A stretch of DNA of 64,000 bases from contig NZ_JACXGQ010000004.1 in NCBI RefSeq assembly GCF_022096995.1, positions 1 to 64,000 of the forward strand, read 5' to 3'. The stretch comes from Yoonia sp. I 8.24. GTDB taxonomy: Bacteria; Pseudomonadota; Alphaproteobacteria; Rhodobacterales; Rhodobacteraceae. The first letter of the stretch is position 1; the number at the start of each line of letters is the position of its first letter. Made by a program: the position numbers and the translations under genes. The notes beneath the pieces were generated by a model, which had not been told where the DNA came from, searched no databases, and saw nothing but the letters and a program-made list of their open reading frames with translations. Shown one piece after another: positions 36,974 to 44,910 of this stretch.

Positions 36974-37576
36974 ATGTCCTGGACAGACGAGCGCGTTGAC
37001 ACGCTCAAAAAGATGTGGGGCGAAGGCCAGTCCGCAAGCCAAATCGCCAAAGAACTGGGCGGCGTGACCCGCAATGCTGTGATCGGCAAGGTACATCGCC
37101 TTGGCCTTTCAAACCGGGCTGCCGCCAGCGGTGCCGCAGCGACCAAAGCCGCACCCAAAGAAAAACCTGCCGCAGCGGCGAAACCCGCAGCGCCCAAGCC
37201 CGCGCCCAAAGCAAAACCTGCGCCTGTGGCCTCTGTGCCCGCGGTCAAAGAAGAGGTTGAGCTCGACGAAAACGGCATTCCGATTTCAGCGGCCCGCCGC
37301 GCGATTATTCCCGCAGGTCAACCGTTGCCACCGCAACCATCGGCCAATGAAATCAGCCCCGAGGCTTTGGCCAAAGTCAGCGAAGTCGAAAAAGGCGCTA
37401 AGCGCATCAGCCTGATGGAACTGACTGAAAAGACCTGCAAATGGCCTGTCGGAGACCCGGCAACAGATGATTTCTGGTTTTGCGGACTACCCGTGCAGGC
37501 TGGCAAACCCTACTGCGAAGCCCATGTCGGCGTCGCATTCCAACCCATGTCATCGCGCCGCGACCGCCGCCGGTAA
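36974..37576 (+). CDS. gcrA: GcrA family cell-cycle regulator
   Basis: 200 residues. The N-terminal 45 residues are the GcrA DNA-binding domain (SWTDERVDTLKKMWGEGQSASQIA, then VTRNAVIGKVHRLGLSNRA). A long Ala/Lys/Pro linker follows, then the C-terminal domain with KTCKWPVGDP, FWFCGLPV and PYCEAHVGVAF, which binds sigma-70. In Caulobacter, GcrA acts on promoters with CcrM-methylated GANTC sites. One GAATC (36966-36970) overlaps its own ribosome-binding region. Confidence 0.95.
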   Translation: MSWTDERVDTLKKMWGEGQSASQIAKELGGVTRNAVIGKVHRLGLSNRAAASGAAATKAAPKEKPAAAAKPAAPKPAPKAKPAPVASVPAVKEEVELDENGIPISAARRAIIPAGQPLPPQPSANEISPEALAKVSEVEKGAKRISLMELTEKTCKWPVGDPATDDFWFCGLPVQAGKPYCEAHVGVAFQPMSSRRDRRR

Positions 37577-37588
37577 TATCTCAGGTAA

Positions 37589-37610
37589 GGTGGATCAAGA
37601 TCCACCCTAC
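37589..37610. repeat. Single palindromic repeat, GGTGGAT family
   Basis: GGTGGATC-AA-GATCCACC followed by CTAC, between the gcrA stop codon and its terminator. Identical in its core to the copy at 39632-39654 and a near match to the first unit at 27021. Confidence 0.75.
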
Positions 37611-37612
37611 GC

Positions 37613-37644
37613 GAAAAGCCGTTCCTTACAGGGCGGCTTTTTTA
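37613..37644 (+). terminator. Rho-independent terminator of gcrA
   Basis: AAAAGCCG and CGGCTTTT pair around a TTCCTTACAGGG-type loop; TTTTTT completes the T-run. The final bases also hold the stop codon of the convergent hypothetical gene, so it may serve both. Confidence 0.85.
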
Positions 37645-38163
37645 GTCCGATAGGTATGCAAGGGCAAACTTTGCACGCCGGCGCATCTGAGGGTCTGAAG
37701 AATTTGCGCGCGCCCGCAGTGCGTCCCGAAACGGCGCATCATCCACATAATGTATAAGCCTGCAGAGATGTCGAAAGTTGCGGAGTGCCTTTGTCTCAAT
37801 CCTCTTCAAGATTGTGCGTTGAATGACAGCTTTTTCAAATTCCGATAGTGACAGCTGTTTTACCTTGGGCAACAGCTGTTCCAGCATATAGCCTGATCGA
37901 TAAAAATATGGGTCACATTGAATGTAGGCAAAGACAAAAGCGCGCAATTCAGGCGCATTTTTTATGCCAAAGCGGCGGCATTGGTCGACCAGATCAAAAA
38001 TAGGTGAATCATATGCGCGGAATGCCTTTGCGGCCCTTACACATTGTTCGCGATGGTTGGCAGATTTTGTTCGATGCTCCGATGTCGCATGTAGCGCCCC
38101 TTGCAACGCATTCAAATCGCGTTCGCAGGTAGTGATCAGTTCCAAATAGTCCATACTGCGCAA
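37642..38163 (-). CDS. Hypothetical helical protein
   Basis: 173 residues (170 if it starts at MDYLELIT). No signal peptide, membrane segment or recognised family. Entirely helical in appearance, with two cysteines in the first half (TTCERDL, EQCVRAA) and basic patches (RRRAKFALAYL) at the C-terminus. The C-terminal third resembles a HEAT-like repeat. Function unknown. It ends inside the gcrA terminator. Confidence 0.6.
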   Translation of the reverse strand: MRSMDYLELITTCERDLNALQGALHATSEHRTKSANHREQCVRAAKAFRAYDSPIFDLVDQCRRFGIKNAPELRAFVFAYIQCDPYFYRSGYMLEQLLPKVKQLSLSEFEKAVIQRTILKRIETKALRNFRHLCRLIHYVDDAPFRDALRARANSSDPQMRRRAKFALAYLSD

Positions 38164-38201
38164 ACTACGTCAATCGCGGTGCATATGTGAATACTGTTTG
38201 G

Positions 38202-38750
38202 CTAGGTCTGCTCATAGGTCAAAGCGGCATCTAACATGTGTCGCAACTGCGCCCCGTATTCATCCACTGACACATCCGTCATGCCCGGAAGGCGCAGCGT
38301 ATGACGCACCATTGCTGCACCCAGGGTCGCCGCGATGAACATCGCCAGTTTTGGCGCGGCCTCTGCGCCGCCCATCCGTTCCAGCATTGGATCAATCAGC
38401 ATTTCGCGCAAACGCACGCGTAGCAGGTCGCCCACTTCAGGGTCGGCACCGTTAACGACGATCATACGGATCACCGACATATGCGCATCCTCTGTCTCGG
38501 GCTGTGTGTATTTCGCAATCGCAACCGCGACCGGGTCTGTGCTTGCGGCCATCTCTGGCCAGTCAAACACGCAAGCAAGCATCGCCTCAAAGAGGCCCAA
38601 CTTGCCCCCAAAATACCGCGAGACCAGCGCCACATCGACACCCGCCTCTTTGGCGATCATCCGAAGCGTTACGTTTGAATAGCTTTGCGCACAAAACGCG
38701 CGGGTTGCCGCCTGCAATAATTTCTCACGCGTGATATCTGACTTTTTCAT
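38202..38750 (-). CDS. TetR/AcrR family transcriptional regulator
   Basis: 182 residues. N-terminal HTH: REKLLQAATRAFCAQSYSNVTLRMIAKEAGVDVALVSRYFGGKLGLFEAML, typical TetR. The C-terminal domain is ligand-binding and variable. Divergent from an SDR gene across a 102-base gap with two matching palindromes, so it most likely represses itself and the SDR gene. Confidence 0.93.
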   Translation of the reverse strand: MKKSDITREKLLQAATRAFCAQSYSNVTLRMIAKEAGVDVALVSRYFGGKLGLFEAMLACVFDWPEMAASTDPVAVAIAKYTQPETEDAHMSVIRMIVVNGADPEVGDLLRVRLREMLIDPMLERMGGAEAAPKLAMFIAATLGAAMVRHTLRLPGMTDVSVDEYGAQLRHMLDAALTYEQT

Positions 38751-38778
38751 AGTTGCGATCTACGTGGTTTGGAAATTT

Positions 38779-38840
38779 TGTCAACATACGTTGACATGAG
38801 ACATTTGGTCACCCATATCAAATATCAACAATCGTTGACA
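38779..38840. promoter_or_regulatory. Twin TetR operators in the TetR/SDR intergenic region
   Basis: Operator 1 (38779-38796) is the perfect palindrome TGTCAA-CATACG-TTGACA. Operator 2 (38823-38840) is TATCAA-CAATCG-TTGACA, one half-site base different. Their centres are 44 bases apart, about four helical turns. TTGACA of operator 1 can also be a -35 box, with CATATC (38814-38819) 17 bases on as -10, so operator 2 lies at the transcription start. This placement fits repression of the SDR gene by the TetR protein. Confidence 0.65.
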
Positions 38841-38852
38841 AAAGGAAACCCG

Positions 38853-39623
38853 ATGCCAAATACTGCTCTTATCACAGGTGCCTCCTCTGGGATTGGCCGC
38901 GAATTTGCCCGCTATCATGCGAGCCTTGGGGGCGATCTGATTATCACGGCGCGCCGGAGCGGAGCGCTTGACGCACTCAAATCTGAACTTGAAGCCGCCC
39001 ACAAGGTCAGCGTCACAACCGTTGCGCTTGATCTGGGGGCACCCGGTGGCGCAGAGGCGCTTGTTGATGCGGTCAAAGATCATAAGATCGACATTTTGAT
39101 CAATAATGCCGGGTTTGGCGGGCATGGGATTTTTACCGAACGGGCATTGGCCGACGATCTTGCGATGATTGATCTGAACGTTAAGGCGCTGGTGACACTG
39201 TGCCACCATATCGGCAATGCGATGGTCAAAAACGGCGGCGGTAAAATCCTAAACGTCAGCTCGACGGCCGCCTATATGCCGGGGCCATTGCAAGCGACGT
39301 ACTTCGCCACCAAAGCCTATGTGTCGAGCTTCTCACAAGCTCTAGACGAAGAATTGCGTGCCAAAGGCGTGACGGTAACCGCGCTTGAACCCGGCTATGT
39401 GCATACAGAATTCGCCGAAGTCGCGGCCCTCGAAGGCACGGACCTTGTGAAACAAAAAGGCGCAACCGCAGCCGAAGTCGCCAAATGCGGCTATGACGCA
39501 ATGCTGGCAGGTAAGCTGCGTATCATCAACGAAGGCCGGCTGTCGTTTATGCTCAACTGGATCATGCCAATGATGCCGCGCCGTATGGCGCTGAAAACCA
39601 TTCGCAAGATGCAAGAAAAATAA
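38853..39623 (+). CDS. Short-chain dehydrogenase/reductase
   Basis: 256 residues. Cofactor motif TGASSGIGR (8-16), NNAGFGG, catalytic Ser in LNVSSTAAYMPGP and YFATK (Tyr/Lys). LEPGYVHTEFAEVA and a hydrophobic C-terminal tail (FMLNWIMPMMPRR) suggest membrane association, like the DltE/YqjQ-type SDRs. Start chosen by homology and by AAAGGAAA upstream. Under likely control of the divergent TetR gene. Confidence 0.92.
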   Translation: MPNTALITGASSGIGREFARYHASLGGDLIITARRSGALDALKSELEAAHKVSVTTVALDLGAPGGAEALVDAVKDHKIDILINNAGFGGHGIFTERALADDLAMIDLNVKALVTLCHHIGNAMVKNGGGKILNVSSTAAYMPGPLQATYFATKAYVSSFSQALDEELRAKGVTVTALEPGYVHTEFAEVAALEGTDLVKQKGATAAEVAKCGYDAMLAGKLRIINEGRLSFMLNWIMPMMPRRMALKTIRKMQEK

Positions 39624-39630
39624 CAAAGCA

Positions 39631-39654
39631 TGGGTGGATCAAGATCCACCCTAC
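39631..39654. repeat. Single palindromic repeat, GGTGGAT family
   Basis: GGGTGGATC-AA-GATCCACC followed by CTAC, between the convergent SDR gene and the pentapeptide-repeat gene and covering the latter's stop region. Shares a 22-base core with the copy at 37589. Confidence 0.75.
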
Positions 39655-41135
39655 CGCAGCCGAAAACGCGTGCGTAGACCAAGGCCGAGAAAGAACAGCA
39701 GGATGAAGCCTAGTACGGTTTGAGTGGCGCCAAACACACGTATCCACACAGGAAGCGCATTGATGTAATGCTCCCCGAAGTACAGGCGCTGAAATCCGAA
39801 AATTTTAAACATCGCGGCAAAAGAATAAGCTGCCGCGTCCCACCACCCCATTGTGGTACGTCCCGCATAGACAAATATGCCAATCAACCAAAGGCAAAGT
39901 AGCCAGCCTAGCGGTCGCGAAATTGAGTACCCATAGTCCGATAGAAACTCGAAGCTTAAGATAGGTATGCGTGGCAGTATTTTACCGCTACGCGCAGCCG
40001 CCCACATCTCACGGCGAAAAAAGAAATGCTCTTCTTCGGGCAACATTTGTTTTGCCATTGCATGGCGCAAACGCGCAGATGATGCCTTGATTTCCTTTGG
40101 GCATTGCTTTGAATAGTCGATCTTTTTTCGCAAGCGAAGCCATATTTCCAAACGCGTTAGCCAATTAGGCCGTAGTATTGGCCAATTCTCAGCTTCAACC
40201 GAAATGTTAGTGGATTGGGGCAACAAGCAATTCGTCAAATCAGGCATCAACTTCGAAAATGATGCGTTTTCAAATGAAACAGATCCGTCAAAAACCGCGT
40301 AAGCAAAGCTCAATTTTGCGCTCCCGTCACCATGAGAAGAAAAATTGCGCCAGCGAAAACCGACTTGCTTCCCAAAGTATGCACCTGAGAAGTCAGTTTG
40401 AAACCCGAATGTAGCGCGTGGTTCATCTAATTTCGGCAAAACTTCAATGTCATTAAAATCAGCATTTCCTTCAAAGGTAGCATCAATAAAATTTGCCTCT
40501 CTAGAAAAGTTCGCCCTATAGAAATTGGCAACACCAGCGAATATTGCATTGTTGAAATCAGCGGTCCTTTCAAAATTAGACCTTTTAAATTCAACCCGTT
40601 GCTTAAATTGAGCTCTGCTAAAATCGGCATCTTGGCAAAACAAAACACCGCTGAAATCGGCTGGCGACACCATAACCAATTCTGTAGCGTTAAGACTTTC
40701 AGCAAACTGCGTTCTAGAAAAATTGCATTCGTATTTGAATACAGACTTGGATAGAAAAACCTCTTGCGTAAAAATCGCTCTTCTCAAAACGATTCTGCAC
40801 CCAAAAGTCACTCTCGTAAGGTCTATTGCTGTCGTTGGGTGAGGCAGCGCGGGCACTACACTTTCATTGGGATTTCGCTTTTCAAACTCCGTTTTGAATT
40901 GCCGTTCTACTGCGCTTGCAATGTCTGAGTTCCATCCTGTTTCGGCAATCTCTTCGTTGGTGAACATTTCCAAATTCGCTCGTTCTGCTGCACTCATTTC
41001 CTGACAAGCCCAAGCATTCCACAGTTTCCTATTCTTCTCGTGCAGCACCCAATCAATCTCATCCCCCGTCTGCTCGCCGTGTAGTGTCATCAGGATGTAC
41101 CAAGGGTTTTGGTTGGGGTCTTTGAGCGTGGTCAT
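39651..41135 (-). CDS. Pentapeptide-repeat protein with C-terminal channel-like membrane domain
   Basis: 494 residues from this ATG (a longer upstream frame has no support). Residues 1-110 are a polar N-domain. From about 113 to 280 there are pentapeptide repeats with A(D/N)F or (E/D)F at the centre (ADFSGV, ANFYRANFSREANF, ADFNDI), predicting a right-handed beta helix. A helical linker follows (about 330-400), then two helices with an aromatic-rich segment between them: GWLLCLWLIGIFVYAG, WWDAAAYSFAAMFKIFGF, and VFGATQTVLGFILLFFLGLGLR. The last 90 residues resemble the two-helix ion-channel fold, but the TVGYG selectivity filter is absent. Confidence 0.72.
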   Translation of the reverse strand: MTTLKDPNQNPWYILMTLHGEQTGDEIDWVLHEKNRKLWNAWACQEMSAAERANLEMFTNEEIAETGWNSDIASAVERQFKTEFEKRNPNESVVPALPHPTTAIDLTRVTFGCRIVLRRAIFTQEVFLSKSVFKYECNFSRTQFAESLNATELVMVSPADFSGVLFCQDADFSRAQFKQRVEFKRSNFERTADFNNAIFAGVANFYRANFSREANFIDATFEGNADFNDIEVLPKLDEPRATFGFQTDFSGAYFGKQVGFRWRNFSSHGDGSAKLSFAYAVFDGSVSFENASFSKLMPDLTNCLLPQSTNISVEAENWPILRPNWLTRLEIWLRLRKKIDYSKQCPKEIKASSARLRHAMAKQMLPEEEHFFFRREMWAAARSGKILPRIPILSFEFLSDYGYSISRPLGWLLCLWLIGIFVYAGRTTMGWWDAAAYSFAAMFKIFGFQRLYFGEHYINALPVWIRVFGATQTVLGFILLFFLGLGLRTRFRLR

Positions 41136-41273
41136 GCAATCACCTGTGGAAAATATCCGATTACCTTCCACCATCCCCTTACATCGGGCAAGCTTTGGCT
41201 TATCTAAAACCACAGATAGCTTTGTCAGGTCTGGATTCGCGTGCCCTTTACCCCCGCCTCTCGGAAAACGATC

Positions 41274-41636
41274 ATGCGCGGCCTTTGGCTGCTGCTGGGC
41301 TGGGTCGCGCTGGGTCTGGGCGCGATTGGGGTGGTGTTGCCGGTCCTGCCAACCACGCCGTTTGTGATCCTCGCGGCCTTTGGGTTTAGCAAAGGGTCGC
41401 CGCGTATGCATCGCTATCTTGAAGACCACCGCATTTTCGGACCAATCATCGCCGATTGGCGCGCAAATGGCGCGATTGCCCCACGGTATAAAACCATCGC
41501 CGTTGTGATGATGACCGCCGCGCTGACGGGCAGTATCATCGCAGGTCTGCGCCCCCAACTGATCCTAATCCAAGCCATTTGCATGATTGGCGCGGCCACC
41601 TATGTGCTGTCGCGCCCCAACGGTCCGCGTAACTGA
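41274..41636 (+). CDS. DUF454 (YbaN family) inner-membrane protein
   Basis: 120 residues with three helices. Starts MRGLWLLLGWVALGLGAIGVVLPVLPTTPF, the DUF454 signature, then SPRMHRYLEDHRIFGPIIADWR. A GTG eleven codons earlier would give 131 residues. Function unknown. Ends 39 bases before rimO and may be co-transcribed. Confidence 0.9.
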   Translation: MRGLWLLLGWVALGLGAIGVVLPVLPTTPFVILAAFGFSKGSPRMHRYLEDHRIFGPIIADWRANGAIAPRYKTIAVVMMTAALTGSIIAGLRPQLILIQAICMIGAATYVLSRPNGPRN

Positions 41637-41675
41637 GCCATTCCCAACGGCCCGCCCCCGCGTTATAGGGCTGGC

Positions 41676-43079
41676 ATGACCCAGAACCCGCCAAACCTCC
41701 GCCCCGACTTGGCCCCCAAAGCCAAAATCACCGACGCCAGCCGCCCCGGCCAGCCGACCATCGGTATGGTCAGTCTGGGCTGCCCCAAAGCATTGGTCGA
41801 TAGCGAACGCATCCTGACCCGCCTGCGCGCCGAAGGGTATGCGATCTCCCCCGATTATTCCGGGGCCGAGGCTGTGATCGTCAACACCTGCGGGTTTCTC
41901 GATAGCGCCAAGGCCGAAAGCCTTGATGCGATTGGCGAGGCGCTGGTTGAGAACGGCAAAGTCATCGTGACGGGATGCTTGGGTGCTGAACCCGATTACA
42001 TCCGCGAACATCACCCCAATATCCTCGCGGTGACCGGCCCGCACCAATACGAACAAGTGCTTGACGCGGTGCATGGGGCCGTCCCGCCCAGCCCTGATCC
42101 TTTCATTGATCTGCTGCCCGGCACTGGCGTATCGCTGACACCCCGGCACTACAGCTATCTCAAGATTTCTGAGGGCTGTAACCATAAATGCAAATTTTGC
42201 ATCATCCCCGATATGCGCGGCAAACTGGCGTCACGGCCTGCACATGCGGTGCTGCGCGAGGCGGAAAAGCTGGTCGATGCGGGCGTCAAAGAACTCCTTG
42301 TGATTTCGCAAGATACCTCAGCCTACGGGCTGGACCGTAAATATGACGTGAACCCGTGGAAAGACGGTGAGGTGCGCAGCCATATCCTTGATCTCACACG
42401 GGAATTGGGAAAACTGGGCGCTTGGGTACGGCTGCATTATGTCTACCCCTACCCGCATGTGCGCGACCTGATCCCGCTGATGGCGGACCGCTCTAACGGC
42501 ATCCTGCCCTATCTTGATATCCCTTTCCAACACAGCCACCCCGAAGTGTTGCGGCGCATGGCGCGGCCTGCGGCGGGGGCGAGAACGCTGGATGAAATCC
42601 GGGCGTGGCGCGAAATTTGCCCCGATATCACCCTGCGATCCACCTTTATCGTCGGCTACCCCGGTGAATCTGAGTCAGAATTCCAGCACATGCTTGATTG
42701 GCTGGACGAGGCCCAGTTGGACCGCGTTGGCTGCTTTCAATACGAAAACGTCGAAGGCGCGCGGTCCAACGCCCTGCCCGATCACGTCGCCCCAGAGGTC
42801 AAACAAGACCGCTGGGACAGGTTCATGGCCAAAGCCCAAGCCATTTCCGAAGCCAAACTCGCAGCCAAGGTCGGCGAAACCCTCGAAGTTATTGTCGACG
42901 ACATCGACGAAGACGGCATCGCCACCTGCCGCACATGGGCCGACGCCCCCGAGATCGACGGGAATCTGTTTATAGACGAAGGGGCTGAGGGGTTGGCCGT
43001 GGGGGATGTTTTGCAAGTTGTGGTTGAGGAAGCGGGGGAGTATGATTTGTGGGGGGCTATTTCCGCTGCTCCCACTTAG
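41676..43079 (+). CDS. rimO: Ribosomal protein S12 methylthiotransferase
   Basis: Radical SAM enzyme that methylthiolates Asp89 of S12. 467 residues. N-terminal UPF0004 domain with cysteines 36, 72 and 101, radical [11 protein letters not shown] (Cys168, 172, 175), and a C-terminal TRAM-like domain. All six cysteines for the two iron-sulfur clusters are present. Its last 23 bases overlap the convergent gene. Confidence 0.95.
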   Translation: MTQNPPNLRPDLAPKAKITDASRPGQPTIGMVSLGCPKALVDSERILTRLRAEGYAISPDYSGAEAVIVNTCGFLDSAKAESLDAIGEALVENGKVIVTGCLGAEPDYIREHHPNILAVTGPHQYEQVLDAVHGAVPPSPDPFIDLLPGTGVSLTPRHYSYLKISEGCNHKCKFCIIPDMRGKLASRPAHAVLREAEKLVDAGVKELLVISQDTSAYGLDRKYDVNPWKDGEVRSHILDLTRELGKLGAWVRLHYVYPYPHVRDLIPLMADRSNGILPYLDIPFQHSHPEVLRRMARPAAGARTLDEIRAWREICPDITLRSTFIVGYPGESESEFQHMLDWLDEAQLDRVGCFQYENVEGARSNALPDHVAPEVKQDRWDRFMAKAQAISEAKLAAKVGETLEVIVDDIDEDGIATCRTWADAPEIDGNLFIDEGAEGLAVGDVLQVVVEEAGEYDLWGAISAAPT

Positions 43080-43830
43080 CCCGCTCATATCCGTCGAGTG
43101 TCACGTAGTGGGGGGTTGCACCACTCATATATCCAGCATCATTAAGCTCAGCTAGTGCGGATACCATCTTTAGGTATATCTCTCTATTGCCTATTTTTTT
43201 GCGGTTGTCATTACCCGCTTGCGCCTCAAATCCACTGGTTGTTTCTCTGACCATAAAACTACCAGATTCGCTTGCCACCGCTTCCATCAATATCTCACGT
43301 GCCAAACTTGTGAGCAGCCTTCGTGGCGGATTCACATTTTCATCCGGCGACGTGTTGATCATTGCGGCCTTACTCTCAACGCTTGCTCGGGTTTCAGCAC
43401 TTAAATCGGCATCGTTTATTGCCTCAGTAGCCTTTGCATCACGGAGAGCTGCTTCCTTGAAATCAGCAGATTTAATCTCGCGTTCGATCAAAAACTCCGC
43501 CTTCTTTGACATGACTGCATGAGCAGATTCAGCCTGAGATAGCCTTAACTTTTCCGTTGGCCACCTTGCTAGAAAAGTTCCAACATAATTCAAATACGGC
43601 GTACCCAAGCCAATGAGAAAGCCAGTTCCAGCAGGGTATATTAACAATGTGCATATTGATGTTTCAGTATCAAAATACCAAAATCGAAATAGTATTGGCG
43701 TATCCGAAAAGACGACGAAAAATATAACCTTCCAGTTGATTACACAAAACGACAATACAAACGAACCAATGATTGGGCTTTTTATGCGTTGAAGCCATGC
43801 CTCTGCGCCGTCTTTGAAAACATCTAACAT
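43057..43830 (-). CDS. Hypothetical membrane protein with SPIIGSF motif
   Basis: 257 residues from MLDVFKDGA (a GTG three codons earlier is possible). Residues 17-40 contain [20 protein letters not shown], a stretch I recall from uncharacterised two-helix membrane proteins. A second helix follows near 67-85, then a long cytoplasmic helical region and a winged-helix-like C-terminus. A/T-richer than its neighbours and next to structured repeats, so probably an accessory gene. Function unknown. Confidence 0.6.
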   Translation of the reverse strand: MLDVFKDGAEAWLQRIKSPIIGSFVLSFCVINWKVIFFVVFSDTPILFRFWYFDTETSICTLLIYPAGTGFLIGLGTPYLNYVGTFLARWPTEKLRLSQAESAHAVMSKKAEFLIEREIKSADFKEAALRDAKATEAINDADLSAETRASVESKAAMINTSPDENVNPPRRLLTSLAREILMEAVASESGSFMVRETTSGFEAQAGNDNRKKIGNREIYLKMVSALAELNDAGYMSGATPHYVTLDGYERAKWEQRK

Positions 43831-43884
43831 CTTAATCACTCATAAGTTGAATGAGTATGATCTAAGCAAGTTTAAGCACCACGT

Positions 43885-44097
43885 CCAGCCCGGCAAAGCC
43901 GGGCAGCGCCCGGACCTCCCCCATGGGGAGGGCGCTTCGCACCCACCCCGAGGTCCAAGCGCTCGCCTGACGATATGGCAGAATACAATCGCAACACCGC
44001 CCCCTGCGCTTCGCGCGTTCACGCCTGAAACTGTCCCCCGGATCGTTTGCAAGACGGCGTTCACCCCCCTCGGTCCAAGCGCCGCCCTGATGTTGTG
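43885..44097 (-). repeat. Dispersed structured repeat, copies B and C
   Basis: Copy B (43888-43968, minus strand) has the block order of copy A at 18665: TCAGGCGAGCGC, GACCTCGGGG, GCGAAGCGCCC, TCCCCATGGGGGAGG, CGGGCGCTGCC, then a 7-bp hairpin GCCCGGC-TTT-GCCGGGC. Copy C (44061-44092) is a truncated second copy with the first two blocks only. The hairpin sequence differs completely from copy A yet still pairs, which argues that the structure is kept. No gene was found in 43831-44100. Confidence 0.7.
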
Positions 44098-44100
44098 CGT

Positions 44101-44451
44101 CTAATCCATATCCTCAATATACGTCCGCACGCAGTCCTGCACATGGCGGAAACGGTCGCCGCCGAGGTGTTTGCCGCCGTACCAGCGTGTCACCACGATG
44201 ACGTGGTTTTGCAAGTCTTCGCGTTCCAACATCCGCAAGATCACCATGCCCGCGCCGCTTTCTCCGTCGTCGTTTTTGAGGGGCGCATCGGGCAGGAGAA
44301 CGGCCCAAGTATTATGCGTGGCCTTGGCGAATTTCTTGTTTCGACACAGGGCTTTAATGAAATCACGCGCCTCATCCGCAGACCCAACAGGCCCGCCGGA
44401 CACCGCGTATTTTGATCCGCGATCACTGACAACATTCTGGATGATTTTCAA
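44101..44451 (-). CDS. IMPACT/YigZ family protein, short form
   Basis: 116 residues covering only the N-terminal UPF0029 domain: GSKYAVSGGPVGS, KATHNTWAVLLP, DDGESGAGMVILRML and HVIVVTRWYGGKHLGG. E. coli YigZ has a further C-terminal domain that is absent here; short forms like this are known in alphaproteobacteria. Function unclear. Its stop codon abuts the truncated repeat copy C. Confidence 0.85.
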   Translation of the reverse strand: MKIIQNVVSDRGSKYAVSGGPVGSADEARDFIKALCRNKKFAKATHNTWAVLLPDAPLKNDDGESGAGMVILRMLEREDLQNHVIVVTRWYGGKHLGGDRFRHVQDCVRTYIEDMD

Positions 44452-44539
44452 AGCAAGCGCACCGTCAAATCAAGAGGTATGGAATTCATGACCTGACTTC
44501 CATTAAAAATTCAGTTAAAAACATAGCATATTCAGTTGA

Positions 44540-44625
44540 TAGTTACAGGCCTACCAAGGTCATTTCGAACCAGACTTGGGCCATGTTACAAAGGGTGTCG
44601 CAAATTATGGGCGGCACCCTTTTTC
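44540..44625 (+). ncRNA. Candidate small RNA with strong terminator
   Basis: In the 225-base gap 44452-44676, a hairpin CCAAG / CTTGG (about 44555-44580) is followed by an 11-bp stem (AAGGGTGTCGC / GCGGCACCCTT, one G-U pair, 44591-44621) and a T-run TTTTT. This is a textbook plus-strand terminator, but no plus-strand gene lies upstream for several hundred bases. It therefore implies a transcript that begins in the gap. The 5' end and promoter could not be fixed; a decayed gene is the main alternative. Confidence 0.4.
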
Positions 44626-44676
44626 GTTGTTCCACAACCGCTTGCGCCCTGTCAAACACCGCGCTAGGCTTCATTC

Positions 44677-44910
44677 ATGTTTACCATCGAACACGATTAT
44701 GACGCGACCGTTGTGACCCTCGTTGATGAAGGGGAATCGCCGCTACTCGATGATGTCATTGTGAATGCTTTGGATGATTGCATCACGGTCACCCAAATCG
44801 ACCCACGCACTGATCAACCAGTACAAATCACCATATCATTCAGCCAGTTACGCGACCTACAAGCAGCGCTTGATCTTCCCGAAGGCGTCTATCAGTTGCG
44901 CAAAACATGA
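44677..44910 (+). CDS. Small acidic protein coupled to the deacetylase gene
   Basis: 77 residues, acidic, with alternating strand-like and acidic stretches (FTIEHDYDATVVTLVDEG, DDCITVTQI, ITISFSQLRDLQAALDLPEG). No membrane segment. Family not recognised. Its stop overlaps the start of the class II deacetylase gene as ATGA, so the two are translationally coupled and may act together. Confidence 0.65.
   Translation: MFTIEHDYDATVVTLVDEGESPLLDDVIVNALDDCITVTQIDPRTDQPVQITISFSQLRDLQAALDLPEGVYQLRKT

Noticed and set aside
43814-44104. A 96-codon plus-strand frame between rimO's neighbour and the IMPACT gene
   Set aside because: It is the translation of the GC-rich repeat copies B and C, not a gene.
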